Shown here one piece after another: positions 12,880 to 25,700 of a stretch of 64,000 nucleotides of DNA. The notes under the pieces are model-generated. The model made no database searches. It was not told where the DNA came from and saw nothing but the letters and a program-made list of their open reading frames with translations. The DNA lies in assembly GCA_036426205.1 (NCBI GenBank), contig CM071587.1:372001-436000 (forward strand), given 5' to 3'. Made by a program: the position numbers and the translations under genes. The number at the start of each line of letters is the position of its first letter. Positions within the stretch are counted from its first letter, which is position 1. This DNA comes from Ascaphus truei (taxonomy: Eukaryota > Chordata > Amphibia > Anura > Ascaphidae).

Positions 12880-14330
12880 GGAGGGAAGTACCAGGGGGAG
12901 GACTGAGCGGGCAAGTATGAGCTTCGGGACTAGAAAGTTTGAAAACCACCACACGCAGAACAATGGAGCGATGGCCTGGTGCGGAAGGGGCAGGAGGTGA
13001 GGGGGAAGGGCGAAGAAGATGAGCAGGTAGAAGGTGGAGGAATAAAGACATGGGAGCGAAGAAGGGAGGTGTGGACGGACGAGTACGGGAAGCAAAGGGG
13101 GGGGCAGAGCAGGCGGGACAGGAGAAGGAAGTACCAGCCGAGACAGGGAAAGAGGAAGAATAATGTAGGGCGCGGTAGATGAGTGAGGGACAGCGGGCGA
13201 AAGGGAGGCAATTTGCCACACGAGAGCGAAGAGGGCGGACCCGAGTAAGAGGGGTGACGAAGAGGATGCGGGTGGGGCACGGCAAAAAAAACCGGAGGCG
13301 CACACGGGGTGCTGTGATGGAGGTTGAAAGGTGTGGTTTGAGGGTAAAGGAAGAGAAAGATGGTGGACGCAAAAAGGAAAGCAAAATGAATGGAGAAAAG
13401 AAAAGTAGAAGGCAGATAACTGACAGACAAACTAGTAGATGAGTGAGAGAGAGAGGAAGGAGCAGGAAGACAGAAAGATAAGCAGGAGAGGTGTAGCACA
13501 CACAATCGTAGAGTGTAGAAGAGGCAGAAAGGAGGAGAAGAGGAAGGAAAAAGCAAATGAAAGGAATAAGATAGAGGAAAGCCGATGGTAAGAGACAAAG
13601 CAAAAGCAAAGAAGAAAGGGGAACGAGAAAAAATCAGAAGCGGCGGGGTACCAGGGCAATACACACAGAATCGGGATTAGAGGCGATGTACCACTCACGT
13701 AAACACCAATATAACAGAGAAGAGAAAAGTAGAGATAGGGAAGGAGAATTGCTGAGCGAAGGCGAGCAGACGCTGAGGAAGTAGCACGAGTAAGCAGCAA
13801 GAGGCACGGTGTGCAAGGACAGAAGAGTATAGAGCTAAAAAGGAGGGGAGAGAGAATAGGCAAATATAGGGGAGAGTGAAGAGCAAACAGAGGAAGAAAA
13901 ACAAAGGGAGGAAACAAATCGGACGTGGGCGACACCAAAGGAGGTGAAATGAAAGTCCAGGGCAGGGAGAAGAAATGGCTGTCAGCAGTGAAATGATTGA
14001 AGCGGATAAAAGGAAGTTAGGCAGGGCGGCGTGAAGAAGGTGAGAATAGGGGAGAGAGCAATGTGCAGGGGATAGATGAATGGAATGTGGACGGACAGCG
14101 ATTAGTGAAGATTAGCCTGAAAAAAAGGAGGAACGAAGATTGAGAACCCCACGTAGAAACTGGAGGGAGGAGAAGTGGGAAGTGACAATGAGAGGAAGAG
14201 ACAAAGAGCAAGAGTTAATAAAAGCTTGAAAAAAGGGGAGAGAGAAAAGGATGAAGATGATGGAAAGAGAGAACGGGAAGGAGGAGCTGGGGTCGCAATA
14301 GCAGGTTCCACCAATTTCCAAGGAAGTATT
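12880..14330 (+). other. 1.45-kb purine-rich strand (GA-rich), non-coding
   Basis: The + strand is overwhelmingly A and G for about 1.45 kb, with almost no pyrimidine runs and without a short period. Its complement therefore gives long open frames (for example 12785-13609, 12930-13664, 13432-13938 on the minus strand) made of Ser, Leu, Phe and Pro. These occur in all three minus frames at once, as expected from stop-codon depletion on a pyrimidine strand, so I do not call them genes. The tract could form triplex (H-DNA) structures. Confidence 0.7.
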
Positions 14331-15535
14331 ATTGCTTAGCGTGGTTAGTATGTTCGGTATCACCCTGCCATGCGGAGAGTCCAAGAGGATCATACTAGGC
14401 GATCGGAGGGTGAAGACATCTAAGTTGAAGAACAAAAAATTGCAATCAAACGTAATTTTGTTTTTCATTTATTTTGATTGAGGATGCTTTGAATTCCTGT
14501 TGATTGTATTTTACTTAGCGCACAATGATGCAAATTAGATCTATCTATGACCCTTTTATTAGGGCTATTGATAAAATGACTAGATGACAAGCAATGTATT
14601 TTTGGCACATAACCCGTGTTATTTCATGATATGTATTTTGCTGATTGTTGTTTTGTGTATCTCTTGTGTATTTTTTTGGAAGTTTTTTATTTCCTGTGTA
14701 TTTGTTTATATTTTTTTTAAATTTTGGCTTATTTTGTTGCTTTGCTTGCTTTTGTTTAATTTCTTGTTTTGTTTGTGTGTTTGCTTGTTTAATTCTTGGT
14801 TTTTTGTTTGTTGATTTTTTTATTTTGGTTTATTTTTGTTGTGTTTTTTCATTCTGGTTTATTTCTGTTGATTGTTTTTTTTATTGCTGGTTTATTTTTT
14901 GGGATTGTTTTTTTTTAGGTTTGCCTATGACTGCTATAAGGACTATCATGCCCAATTATATGGTGATGGATCTTATAACACTGTGCAATACAATGGGTAG
15001 AGGGTGGGGTAGTCTCCTTGTGGAGTGGTGGTAAGAGCCCGCCCATGTGGGCAGACGGGGAGGGGGGTTAACCACCTATTCACTATAGCGTTAGTCAACC
15101 ACAAAGATGATTAAGGGGGTAGGTCCATTAGCTGTATTTTAGATTAATGTTGCTTGTCCACAGAGGCCACCATAATGGGACCGCGGGAGATCGTTGATGA
15201 GGACGGCCTTCACCTGGCAGGTCTTAGTAGAAGTTTATATTTAACTTGATGCTGGACTGATAATGTTATATTGGACATGGGCAATATGATCTATTACCCC
15301 AGATCTGGTAATTTGGTAATTTTTACCCATGTACCTGTAACTTTCATGGTAGTTGGGTGTTAGAGGGCTGGGTGCCACCATTCATGTATCCCATGAGGTT
15401 ATCTTTGCTCCATTGAGGACATCGACTAACACACTGCAACAACGAGAATGGGTGTATTGGCGAACAGGTTTTTAATGTGTTATTGTGGGCAGTGGTGAGT
15501 GATAGAGATGGATTTGGCCGCGTGAAGTGGGCTGA
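14331..15535. other. T/G-rich tract and spacer
   Basis: 14590-14930 is T-rich with interspersed G (TTTGTTTGTTGATTTTTTTATT-type sequence), the opposite strand bias to the purine tract just upstream. The open frames here (14584-14814, 14645-15034) are low-complexity Phe/Leu/Cys peptides and are not accepted as genes. 14935-15535 has no recognisable feature. Confidence 0.5.
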
Positions 15536-15603
15536 GGGGGGGGGTGGGGCGGGAAAGGGCGGGCGCGGGGATCCGCGGGGGGTGGGGTGGGGGGGCGGGA
15601 TGG
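15536..15603 (+). other. G-run cluster with G-quadruplex potential
   Basis: In under 70 bases there are at least eight runs of three or more G on the + strand, including GGGGTGGGGCGGGAAAGGGC and a later GGGGTGGGGTGGGGGGGCGG. Loops are one to four bases, the classical arrangement for a stable intramolecular quadruplex. No gene start is recognisable beside it. Confidence 0.7.
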
Positions 15604-15829
15604 GTTGTTAATGCCCCCCTTATCCTTAGGGTGGAAGTAACGCTGAGTAAAGAGGGGTTACCTCACCCAATGCTATCTAGCCAGGAGACCGCTAGTATAC
15701 ATACAGGGTCTAAACACCTCTGTCACCCACCCCGCGCACACCAACCAACTGGGGCCAAGTACGTCCACTTCACAACCGACCACAAACTGCAAAAGTATTT
15801 CCTTACTGCATAGCATTACGCGTTAGCCA

Positions 15830-17465
15830 CTAAGGTACTGAGCTGCCTGTAAATGTATTATGTCAAATAAAAAAACGTAGAACTGGAATGCCGAATTTAA
15901 CATCAAAAGAAGCACTTGGATGGTGGCACACCAAGGCTGTTTAAAAAAGTACACATGTTCAATGATATAAAATAATATATGTCTACACTGGCTTATAAAT
16001 TCCATTAAAGTGTGTAGTTTAAAATTAAACAGTTTAAATGACAGGTAATGAACCGTGTCTTTGTGTCCACTATAAAGATATTTGTAAACCTATGGGGATG
16101 TTAAATGCCTGAGTTTTACAGGCATTCACACCATTAATGAGGACTTTGATTTCAGCAGGGTATGTCCCAAAAAAAGGTGAGACCGTAGTGGAAGTGGCGA
16201 TAGCTTTAAAGGATAGAATTAAAAAACGTAGACGGCTACAAGCTATTAACAAGTGCAGGCAGTGGGACCTCCCCTTGGTCGTGGGGTGGGGAAAAAGGTC
16301 CAAGAGAAACTCCTCTTTCAGCGATACCCATCGGGACAGCCGCCAACAATCTTGAGACATTCAATCATCCTGATAGTCCTCCACAGTACCTCTGCTATCA
16401 ACTTGCTCTGCCATACCCCATTAGCCCCTCTGCGTGATGTGGACGTGGCCTAGGGTGCTGAAGAGGAGTTTCTCTTGGACCTTTTCCGCACCCCACGGAC
16501 CCAGGGGAGGTCCCATGCCTTGCCACTTGCGTTTAATATGTTGTGAGTGTTTACGTTTTTTTAATTACACCCGTTACCTTCCCGTGTCTCGTGTCCTCAC
16601 TTATCCTCGTGTCCTCACCTTTGTCTCCTTTTGTGGGATTTTCCTGGCCCCTACCAGTGGGATGTCTACAACCTGTTGGTACTCTGAATAACCGACAGGC
16701 GTTATTACTCCCGGCACAAAAATGCGATTAAATATCACTATATCTACTACCGCTGGTCATTTTAATATTTTTACTGTGTTGGCAAACTATTTTGGGTGTT
16801 TTTTTCTCCTTTTTATATACTACACATACCTGGAGAGAGTGCGCCCTCTGCCGCCCCATGTGCCGCAATTGACATAGTGGAATTGGACTGATCCACCCAC
16901 GCACCCATTACAGACAGTATATACTTTTTTTTTTTTTTTTAATCTTTTTACTATTATTGTTTCTACTTAGGGACTTTTGCGCTCGACTTTCTTTGTTCTT
17001 ATGATTTAAATAAAAGTAAAATACCAGGTATGGATCTGTTGTATTTGTAGTCCACTATAAAGATACTTGTAAACCTATAGTAAGTAGAGCTGGTCAAACA
17101 GTGTTAGAATCAATACAATGCACAGGTACTCAGATAATATGTACAGTACTCCTTTATCATACCTGCTGAAATCAAAGTCCTCATTAATGCTGTGAATGCC
17201 TGTAAAAGTCAGGTATTTAACATCCCCATAGGTTTACAAGTAACTTTATAGTGGACACAAAAGACACGGTTCATTACCTGTCATTTTACTGTTTATTTTA
17301 AACATACACACTTTAATGGAATTTTATAAGGCAAGGTAGACCATATATGCTTTTTATATCATTAAATGTTAAGTTTTACAGTTGGTGCACCATGAATGTG
17401 CTTCTTTTGGAGGTTTAATTGGGGTTTTCCAGTTATCTCTTTATTTGATAATACATCAAACCTTA
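15830..17465. mobile_element. Fold-back element with ~300-bp inverted arms
   Basis: The left arm (about 15835-16165) and right arm (about 17155-17460) are inverted copies. They share CACTTTAATGGAATTT, CATTACCTGTCATTT, GTGTCCACTATAAAGATA, CCCCATAGGTTTACAA and AGGACTTTGATTTCAGCAGG or complements. The middle holds a second smaller inverted pair (about 16256-16320 and 16455-16516, sharing GGTCCAAGAGAAACTCCTCT) and a partial extra copy of the arm core at 17040-17070. No transposase was seen. This fits a non-autonomous fold-back DNA transposon. Confidence 0.8.
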
Positions 17466-18946
17466 GACACTGAGGCAGCAACCGGTTGCCAATCCAGTGC
17501 AATTTAGGACCTTCATATTTATTCACATAATTTGGTTGTGGCTTTTGTCACCTGGTTTGTGTGTGACTGTAATGTTATTTTTATGCATTGGATAGAAGCC
17601 AGGGGTCTCCTGGATGGTAGTAATGTGTATCGCAGTCCGGAGGACTCCGGCTTCAATCCCATGTAGAAAAACGCATTTTATTTCTAAGTCTGCTCTCAGA
17701 TCCCACCCGCACCCCAAGGGCAGGACGAGATGAAATCTTTGATACAACTCGCTTTCCAGATCCAGACCAGGAAATTCTCGAGGTTTCTAGAATTAGTGTG
17801 ATTTTCAAAACGGCGCTATTGTTTTGATTTTTGAAGCTTCCCCACGGTGGGTTTGGCCACGAGCGAGAAGTAGCCCCCCAAAAATGCCGGCTGCCCGTAG
17901 CAGTTGCCAGCTCCATCGAAGCTTTCTGAATAGCACTGTGCAAATTTTGACGAGAACTGCTCAAAAATCCTCGATGGTTGGTTACCGAACTTACAAGAAT
18001 AAGGCCCTAAAGAATATACCGATATGTGATTGCCTGTGGAAACGAATTGTTTTATAACATATAGGTAACTGCGATAATCTTTTAGTTAGAGCTCTCGGGA
18101 CTTAAGTTCTCCTTCAAGTTGGAAGTCTAAGCGAGACAGATGGCAGCATAGACTGCCATGTAACTTTGTTATGGAAGTGTATCACAATCCGATTTGACAC
18201 CAATGGCAAGAGAGGATATACAATAGATAGTACGTAAGGGATTACCTTTTCTGGTCACGCTCACTTAAGGTCTAAACACTAATAGAATACTAACTAGACT
18301 AAAACACAATAACGTGAGCCTGTGGAAACAACCTTGTTTTATATATCTAGTACTGTCACGATACTAGTCACCTGGAAAAGAGCTCACATTACGAAACGCG
18401 TTGGTGGGGTCCTGTACCCTAATTTGGCTGTAATGTTTTGGTGGCTCCATAAATTACTTTTTTAGGGCAAATCTCTCTCTTTGACTTTTCTATTCATCAT
18501 TATTTTTTTCTTCCGGAACGGTGGCCTGCTTTTCTTTGCTTATATGTTAAACTATACCATGAAAAATCGTAAGCAACCCCCCATTGGAAGAGGACTACCT
18601 AAAAAGTGAGTTATCTTTATGCATCACACACTCCAGTTGATATCTTATGTGGGGACACTTTATTTATAGTTGGCCACTCTTACTGCAGAGCTTGTGGGGG
18701 TAACTAGCCCATAGTCAGACTATAAGGAAAAGTGACTCAGATGGCTGATTTTCTATGATTGATTCGTCCGGGGGTTAGATCTCAGGAATATCAAACTTGT
18801 TTTGAACATTATAGTTATTTTTTTCTCTTTTGCAAGTATAAATTGAGGTTTTTTTAGAGCAACCACACATTGTCATCTTCTGTTTGTGATTACACGTGTC
18901 GCTAGGGTAAGTTTCGCTCTTTAGAATCATTTGCTGTTCACCCTAA
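17466..18946. other. Spacer with an ACGAAACGCGTTGG repeat motif
   Basis: No gene was recognised. At 18393 the sequence ACGAAACGCGTTGGTGGGGT occurs, a motif of the GAAACG type that recurs in hairpin repeats at 53293, 54507 and 56602. The rest appears to be diverged non-coding DNA. The frames at 17653-17964 (-) and 17824-18057 (+) lack domains. Confidence 0.4.
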
Positions 18947-18948
18947 GA

Positions 18949-19259
18949 GCTGCGTTCACCGTGGTGTGACCGCGCTGCACGCTTGAGAGCGGTGACGTCC
19001 CAGCTCTCCAACATGAGCGCGGGTTGGTCCCGGCTATTTCTCAAGCGCGCACGGGGAAGTGCGTTCGGCAAGTTAAGCGCGCCTTGAAAGTTACATTTTT
19101 TTTTTGTTTACTAGCAAAGCGCCAAGCTTTGAGCCAGCCGTGAGTGCCCGCGCAGGAGCGCACGCGCACCGCGTGAGCGGGGACTTACACATATAGATTA
19201 TGTAAGCTAAAACGGAAGCACCGCGCGCTCCAGCGCGGTCAGCACCACGGTGCGCAGCC
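18949..19259. mobile_element. GC-rich MITE with ~25-bp inverted ends
   Basis: The left end CTGCGTTCACCGTGGTGTGA is matched in complement by the right end around GGTCAGCACCACGGTGCGCA. The interior, about 310 bp, is CpG-rich with several GCGCGC steps and a T10 run. It has no coding capacity. Its size and ends fit a hAT-like non-autonomous element, but I could not settle the target-site duplication. Confidence 0.65.
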
Positions 19260-19261
19260 TA

Positions 19262-21009
19262 AATAATTTGCTTATATCGTTTTTTCAACACTGACGGCGG
19301 CAGATTTCCAACCGGCCGCACCTCCCCTACCCAATGTAATTGATATAACTGCTGCATTTGTATGTGTGGAGTCCACATTTTTTATATTAATATGTGAGCT
19401 ACATCTGGCAACAACGGGCAGCAGGCAGCCATGTGACACAGGTATTGCATGTGGTAGCTCATCTCTATTGCTATGTTTTTTCATGTATACAGTAGTAAGT
19501 TTTTTCAATAATTGGTCATAATAAGCGATTTAGATTAGTAATCTTTTTTATGCGTCGTTTGTAAGCTGTTTGTTTTAGGTCACCGCTGCACAGAGTTTTT
19601 TGCCGCACTATTTTTAATGCGGAGGGGGGTGTTCACGATTGATGCAGCTTGCAATTCAGGTATCTTTCATCAGCCAGTTTAGGGTATAGGGTTTTAATCT
19701 CTATCCCCGTGTTTATGTGCGATCTTAGTTCACCGCACGGAACTTGATTGATGTCCACATTTATGGCGCGGATGGAGGTGATTAGCCACGCCCATTTCAC
19801 CTGTATCATGTCGAAACAGTTCACTTAGAACACAGGTATAAGGAGATTGTATGCGCGCAGTGCGTGTATCCTGACAAAGGTCAGTGGTTTGACCGAGCGT
19901 TGATTTGATTGTGTGATTAAAAATGTTGTTCTTTGTATGAGACCACTGGAGTGCACCGCCTCTAACTTTTTTAGGCCTCTTCAGGTGGCCAGAGGCCAGG
20001 ATTTGGAGGGCGCGCGTTCGACCGTCATTCTGTGGGCGATTGTGTACATCCCCGTCTCCCCAGCATGACTTTTTCAAGAGTTGAGGACGGCGGGGAGGGG
20101 CGGGGCTACATACCTGAGGTTTAGGGATCGAAGTGCTGTCTCTTTGAAATCGCTTCTCAAGAATGATGCTTGGCTGCCGACCGTACCAGGCACGCTGCTG
20201 GCGCTTCAAAAGAACGACTTGGGTTGTTTATTGAACTGTTAGCCAGCGTCAATCTCCGTACTTCAGAGACAGGGCGCTGCTACACTGACAACCAACATTC
20301 AATATGGAATTACATTGTGTCGGACGGCCGCACGCACGTCAGCTACTCGCCCTTAAGCGTCTCTGATCCTGACTCCCCTCAGCCCTAGATTCCCCCTGAA
20401 GAGGCCTTATGAGGATGTGTCCTGTAATATAGGTATCACAAGCAGGGGTGTCTGTGTGCACCTGCATTCTTTTCTTTCTTCCCGCATATCGATATAATAT
20501 ACGGCAGCCTCGGTTATCCCACACAATGTGTACTACTCACAAGGCCGTTCGGATAGCAAGCTTGTAAAGCTAATCACATCTTTCCCCATAGCAACAATGT
20601 TTTTAATTAAACAACGTTCCGTTTCTGGAACGGCTTTTTAAAGCTTAAAATATACACAAAATATTTTAAACTCAAGCAATTAGATTATGCTGACACAACA
20701 CATACCATGATGTTGTAAAGATTCTATTTTGAATCCAGCACTGTATAATAAAACACTTGTTAGACATGTTAAAGGCCTAAATCACAGCCACCACAAACAC
20801 CTTCACACAGACTGTATCTGTATGATTTCGCCTGACTGCCAGCGTTCTTGATTGACATAATGTTGCAACTTGCAAAGTGTCGTTAAAGACGTCGGGTATA
20901 CGCCAGTTTGGCGTCGTAAAACCGGCCATAGGGCGCTTGTGACAGCGTCGGATAAGCACATTCGTCTGTGTAAAACAAGCTCTAAAACGGCGATTACTGT
21001 ACGTGCAAA
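19262..21009. other. Spacer without recognisable genes
   Basis: I see no gene. The 19730-20209 (-) frame of 159 codons has no domain or splice logic I can recognise. 20610-20700 is AT-rich and contains a short hairpin AACGTTCCGTTTCTGGAACGGCTT. 20870-21005 resembles the 12135-12265 sequence that also precedes satellite A (GTCGTAAAACCGGCC, GGATAAGCACATTCGTC), so the satellite and this flank probably moved together. Confidence 0.4.
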
Positions 21010-21625
21010 TCCACCCCTTCCACAACTCTATACAGATAGCATGTACATGCCAAATCCCCCTTCTACAATCCATATCAGATAGCATGTACATGCCAACCCC
21101 CCTTCTTACAAAATCATACAGGTCGGATGTACACGCTAACCTCCCTTCTCCATCATCAGACAGATACAGGCTGTAACATGCAAGATCCCCCTTCTTACAC
21201 TCATACAGGAGAGATCATGCAAATCCCCCTTCTTACAATCATAACGTAGCGTGTACATGCTAACCTCACCTTTCACAATCATACGATAGCATGTACATGC
21301 AAATCCCCCTTCTACAATCATAAGGTAGCGTGTACTGCACACCTCCCTATCACACATCATACAAGTTAGCATGTACATGCAACCTCCCATCCACAATCAT
21401 ACAGATAGCATGTACATGCAATCCCCCTTCGTAGCAATATACAGGTAGGTGTACATGACTAACCTCCCTTCTCCAATCATACAGTTAGCATGGTAATGCA
21501 AAATCCCTTCTTCAGCATCATAAGTATGTGTACAGTACAATGCTAACCTCCCTTCTCACAATCATACGGTAGTGTGTACATGATATCCTCCCTTCTCACA
21601 ATCATACGGTAGCGTGTACAATAGA
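21010..21625 (-). repeat. Satellite A block 4
   Basis: About 15 copies of the 41-bp unit in the same orientation as block 2, with an alternating variant pair: one contains CATGCAAATCCCCCTTCTTA and the other CATGCTAACCTCCCTTCTCA, roughly every second unit, which suggests a two-monomer higher-order repeat. Single-base gaps are frequent. Confidence 0.9.
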
Positions 21626-22753
21626 ACCATACATGTACACTTCTGCAATTAGTTGTTTTATTAACGACTGCCAGTTTCAAGCAATATTCTACATGTTGTT
21701 TTGATTTTATAAATCAGTTCTGTATTATGAAGAAATACTTGTAGCATTACAAAAATAAAAAAATAAAAAGAATGTTGTAAAGAAAGACATTTTAATGTTT
21801 CTAATGTAGGAGTCATTTCCAAAGTGCACAGCCCCTTTCCCCTTCTGATAGGCTCTGGCTCTGACTCCGCCCTCATTCCTAGCAGTGAAGCAATTGTATT
21901 GGTAACTCCGGCAGCCAATCATATTCCAGAAACTACAGTGGCCAGCTAATGCTGTCAAAGAACTGAATTAAATAAACCCTGTGACAAGCCGATCTATTAC
22001 AGTCTGTACAGGAGAAGGACCGATCTGCCAGCTTCACACTCAAGAGCTCTCCCACTTCAGCCCAGCTTTCCGCGTCAGTGTGCAGATTGCTATTGTGCAC
22101 ACATACGTATTGAATGGGAAAACTAATATATATCTTTAAAAAACGGCGCGTTGAACTGCAGCTTTAATGGAAACAAATCATGTACCATAGGGTGTGGTTG
22201 AGTACACATATCTGCACTATAACGTCCTTGCCGTTCCACGTGTGTCTGCCAATTGGGCCAGTGGGAGACTTCCAGCGTGCGTCTGTGGAGACGGGAGGAG
22301 CAGGACTTGGGGACTAGTTGCAGGGAGAGATTTCATGGATCTCTCCCAGGGATGAAATACATTATCCAGTGGAATCCAATACATGGCCGTAAGAGAGCCT
22401 CACACATCGAGGTTTAACAATCCGTGACGCCCACCGCTGACAACACCAAAACACACGGCCTCATGACTGTCTGCAATATGGGACTTGATCTGTATCGGTC
22501 CTTGTCAGTACCATTGAGTATAACCACAAGGTGGCAGCAGTGTTATAGATTTCAAAATGACTTCTCCATGGCTGGAGAGTCAGGTATAATGGAGAACTCA
22601 CTGCTCTTATTCAGAACTTCAATAAATAAGAAGAGAACCAAAAATAGAGCGATCTCCTGGAGAAGATGAAGACCACAGCAGGGACTGCTGCACACTATTC
22701 AGCACCTGCCACAGGCTGAGAGCCCACTAATACCACCCCATCCCTGTTGTGTA
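21626..22753. other. Spacer; possible CTCF-like site at 22524
   Basis: No gene was recognised. At 22524-22537 the sequence CCACAAGGTGGCAG differs at one position from the CTCF core consensus CCASYAGRKGGCR. This is a sequence match only. The open frame at 22424-22669 around it has no domain. Confidence 0.35.
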
Positions 22754-25700
22754 ATGTTACCGGCATGTACACTAGTGCAATCATTATACTACCCCCTTGT
22801 GATGTACTGTGCGCAATCTTATACCTACCCCTGTTATTACGTGTACTGTCGTAATATACCACTATTACCATACCCCCTGTTTATTCATGACTGTGTAATC
22901 ATTATACCCTACCCCCTGTTATTCAGTGTACGTTTGTATCAACATGATAACCCTAACCCCCTGTTTATTCATGTTACTGTGAATCCATTATAAACCCTCC
23001 AAACCGCGTAATTCATGTACTATGTAATCATTATTACCCTAACCACCCACCGTTATTCATGTTTGCTGAATAATCATTATATACTCCTACCCCCTGTTAT
23101 CTGTACATTGTATGTATCATCATTATACCCTTACCCCCTATTTTCATGTGCTGTGTATCATCAATTAAATACCCTTCAACCCGTTCCTTCAGTACTGTGT
23201 AATTCATTAATATATACCCTTCCCCCTGTTATGTCATGAATGTGTATATCATTAATCCCTACACCCTGTTTATTCATGTTACTGTGTAATTATTTATAGC
23301 CTTCCCCCTGTTATTCATGTAATGTGTTAATCATTATACCCTACCTACCCCTGTATTCATGTATGTGTAATCATTATACCCTACCCCCTGTTATTATGTA
23401 CTGTGTAATTATTATAACCCTACCCCCTGTATTCATGTACTGTGTAATCATTATTACCCTACCCCCTGTTATACATGTACTGTGTTCATCATGATAACCC
23501 TACCCCCTGTTATTCATGGACTGTGTAATCATATACCCTCCCCCCCGTTTATTCATGTACTATGTAATCATTATATTACCCTACCCCCCCGTTATCTACG
23601 TGCTGAATAATCATTATAACCCTACCCACCTGTTCTACTGTACATGTACTGTATCATCATTATACCCTACGCCCTATTTCATGTGCTGTGTATATCATTA
23701 TACCCTTCCCCCTGGATTCATGTACTGTGTAATTATTATAAACCTTCCCCCTGTTATTTCATGTAATGTGTAATAATTATACCACCTAACCACCACTGTT
23801 ATTCATGTTCTGGTATTATTATACCTTCCCCCTGTTATTCACTGTAATGTGTACTCATTATACCCCTCCCCTGTTATTCATGTACTGTGGTCCAATCACT
23901 TATACCCTACCCCCTGTTATTCATGTACTGTGTAATATTATATCTTCCCCCTGTTATTCATGTAATGTGTAATCATTATACCCTACCCCCTGTTATTCAT
24001 GTACTGTGTAATTATTATACCTTCCCCCTGTTATTCATGTAATGTGTAATCATTATACCCTACCCCCTGTTATTCAGTACTGTGTAATCCTTATACCCTA
24101 TCCCTGTTATTCAATCTGTGTAATCATTAACCCTACACCCTGTTATACATTTATTGTGTAATCCATTAACCCTCACCATGTTATTCATATACACTACCCG
24201 ACACACCTTTATTAAAGTGTGGCCGTCGGTCCGCAAGCACGGGAGATTTCCGGCTTCCCGTCTAGTGGCGCCCACTCGGCGTGCCGGCGTCATAGACCGT
24301 CCGGTCACGCGTCTTTGGGAGCCTGCGCCCCTGCACGCGCGTTCCAGGCTCCCCGAGGGAGCCTGGGTCCCGCGAGTCGCGGACGGCGGCAGGGGTTCCG
24401 GGGTACGTCGGACCGGCACGCTGGTAGGGAGGTAGCGCCCCGATCGGAGGGCCGCTCTTCCCCGCTGCTCGGCGCGCGTGCCGATCCCCTAGTCGAGTCC
24501 GTACGCGGTAGCTGCCACGGTAATGCTGCGGCACCAGAACGGGCAAATCTGCCGAAAAACTTCTGCCTGCCAGCCTCAGGACTGTGTAATCATTATACCC
24601 TACCCCTGTTATTCATGTCCGTCCTGTGTAATCATTATACCCTACCCCCTGTTATTCATGTACTGTGTAATTATTATTACCCATCCCCTGTTATTCTGTA
24701 CTGTGAATCATTATACCCTACCCCCTGTTATCATGTACTGTGTAATATTATAACCCTACCCCTGTTATTCATGTCCTGTGTAATCATTATACCCTACCCC
24801 CTGTTATTCATGTACTGTGTAATCATTATTCCCTACCCCCTGTTATTCTTGTACTGTGTAATCATTATAACAACTCACCCCATTCCCTGCTTATTCATGT
24901 ACTGTGTAATCATTATACTCCCAACCCCCTGTATTCAGTACTGTGTAATCATTATACCCTACCCCCTGTTTATTCATCTAACTGTTTGTAATCATTATAC
25001 CCTACCCCCTTTATTCATTGTACTGTGTAATCATATACCTACCCCCTGTTAATGTCCTTCTAATATTATACCCTACCCCCTGTTATTCACTGTACTGTGT
25101 AATCATTTACCCTACCCCCTGTTTTCATGTACCTGTGTAATCATTATACCCACCCCCTGTTATACAGTACTGTGATCATCAGTTATACCCTACCCCTGTT
25201 AGTCATTGTACTGTGTAATCACTATACCATATCCCCTGTATTCAGTACTGTCGTAACCATTATACCCTACCCCTAGTTATTCATGTAACTGTTGTACTCA
25301 TTATACCCTACCCCCCCTGTATTCATTGTACTGTGTACATTATTATACCCTATCCCCTTGTATTCATGTACTGTGTAATCATTATACCATACACCCCGTT
25401 ATTCATGTACTGTGTAATCATTATACCCTACCGGCCCTGTTATGTCATTGTATGTGTAATCATTATACCCTTCCTTTATTCATGTACTGTGTAATCATAT
25501 CCCACCCCGTTATTTCAATGTACTGTGTATCATTATACCCTACCCCCTGTTATTCATGTACTGTGTAATCATACAAACCACCTGTTATTCATGTACTGTG
25601 TAATAATGTATTCCAGACCCCCTGTTATTTCGTGAGTACTGTGTAATCATTATCCATATCCCTGTATTCATGTGGTACTGTGTAATCATTATCCCTACCC

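Noticed and set aside
12785..13938. Long minus-strand open frames (up to 274 codons)
   Set aside because: They occur in all three minus frames of a purine-rich tract, have Ser/Leu/Phe/Pro low-complexity products and no domain, so they reflect stop-codon depletion.
24219..25052. 277-codon open frame across the GC-rich insert and satellite B
   Set aside because: It consists of unrecognised sequence from the insert followed by translated 39-bp satellite. No splice sites, start context or homology support a gene.
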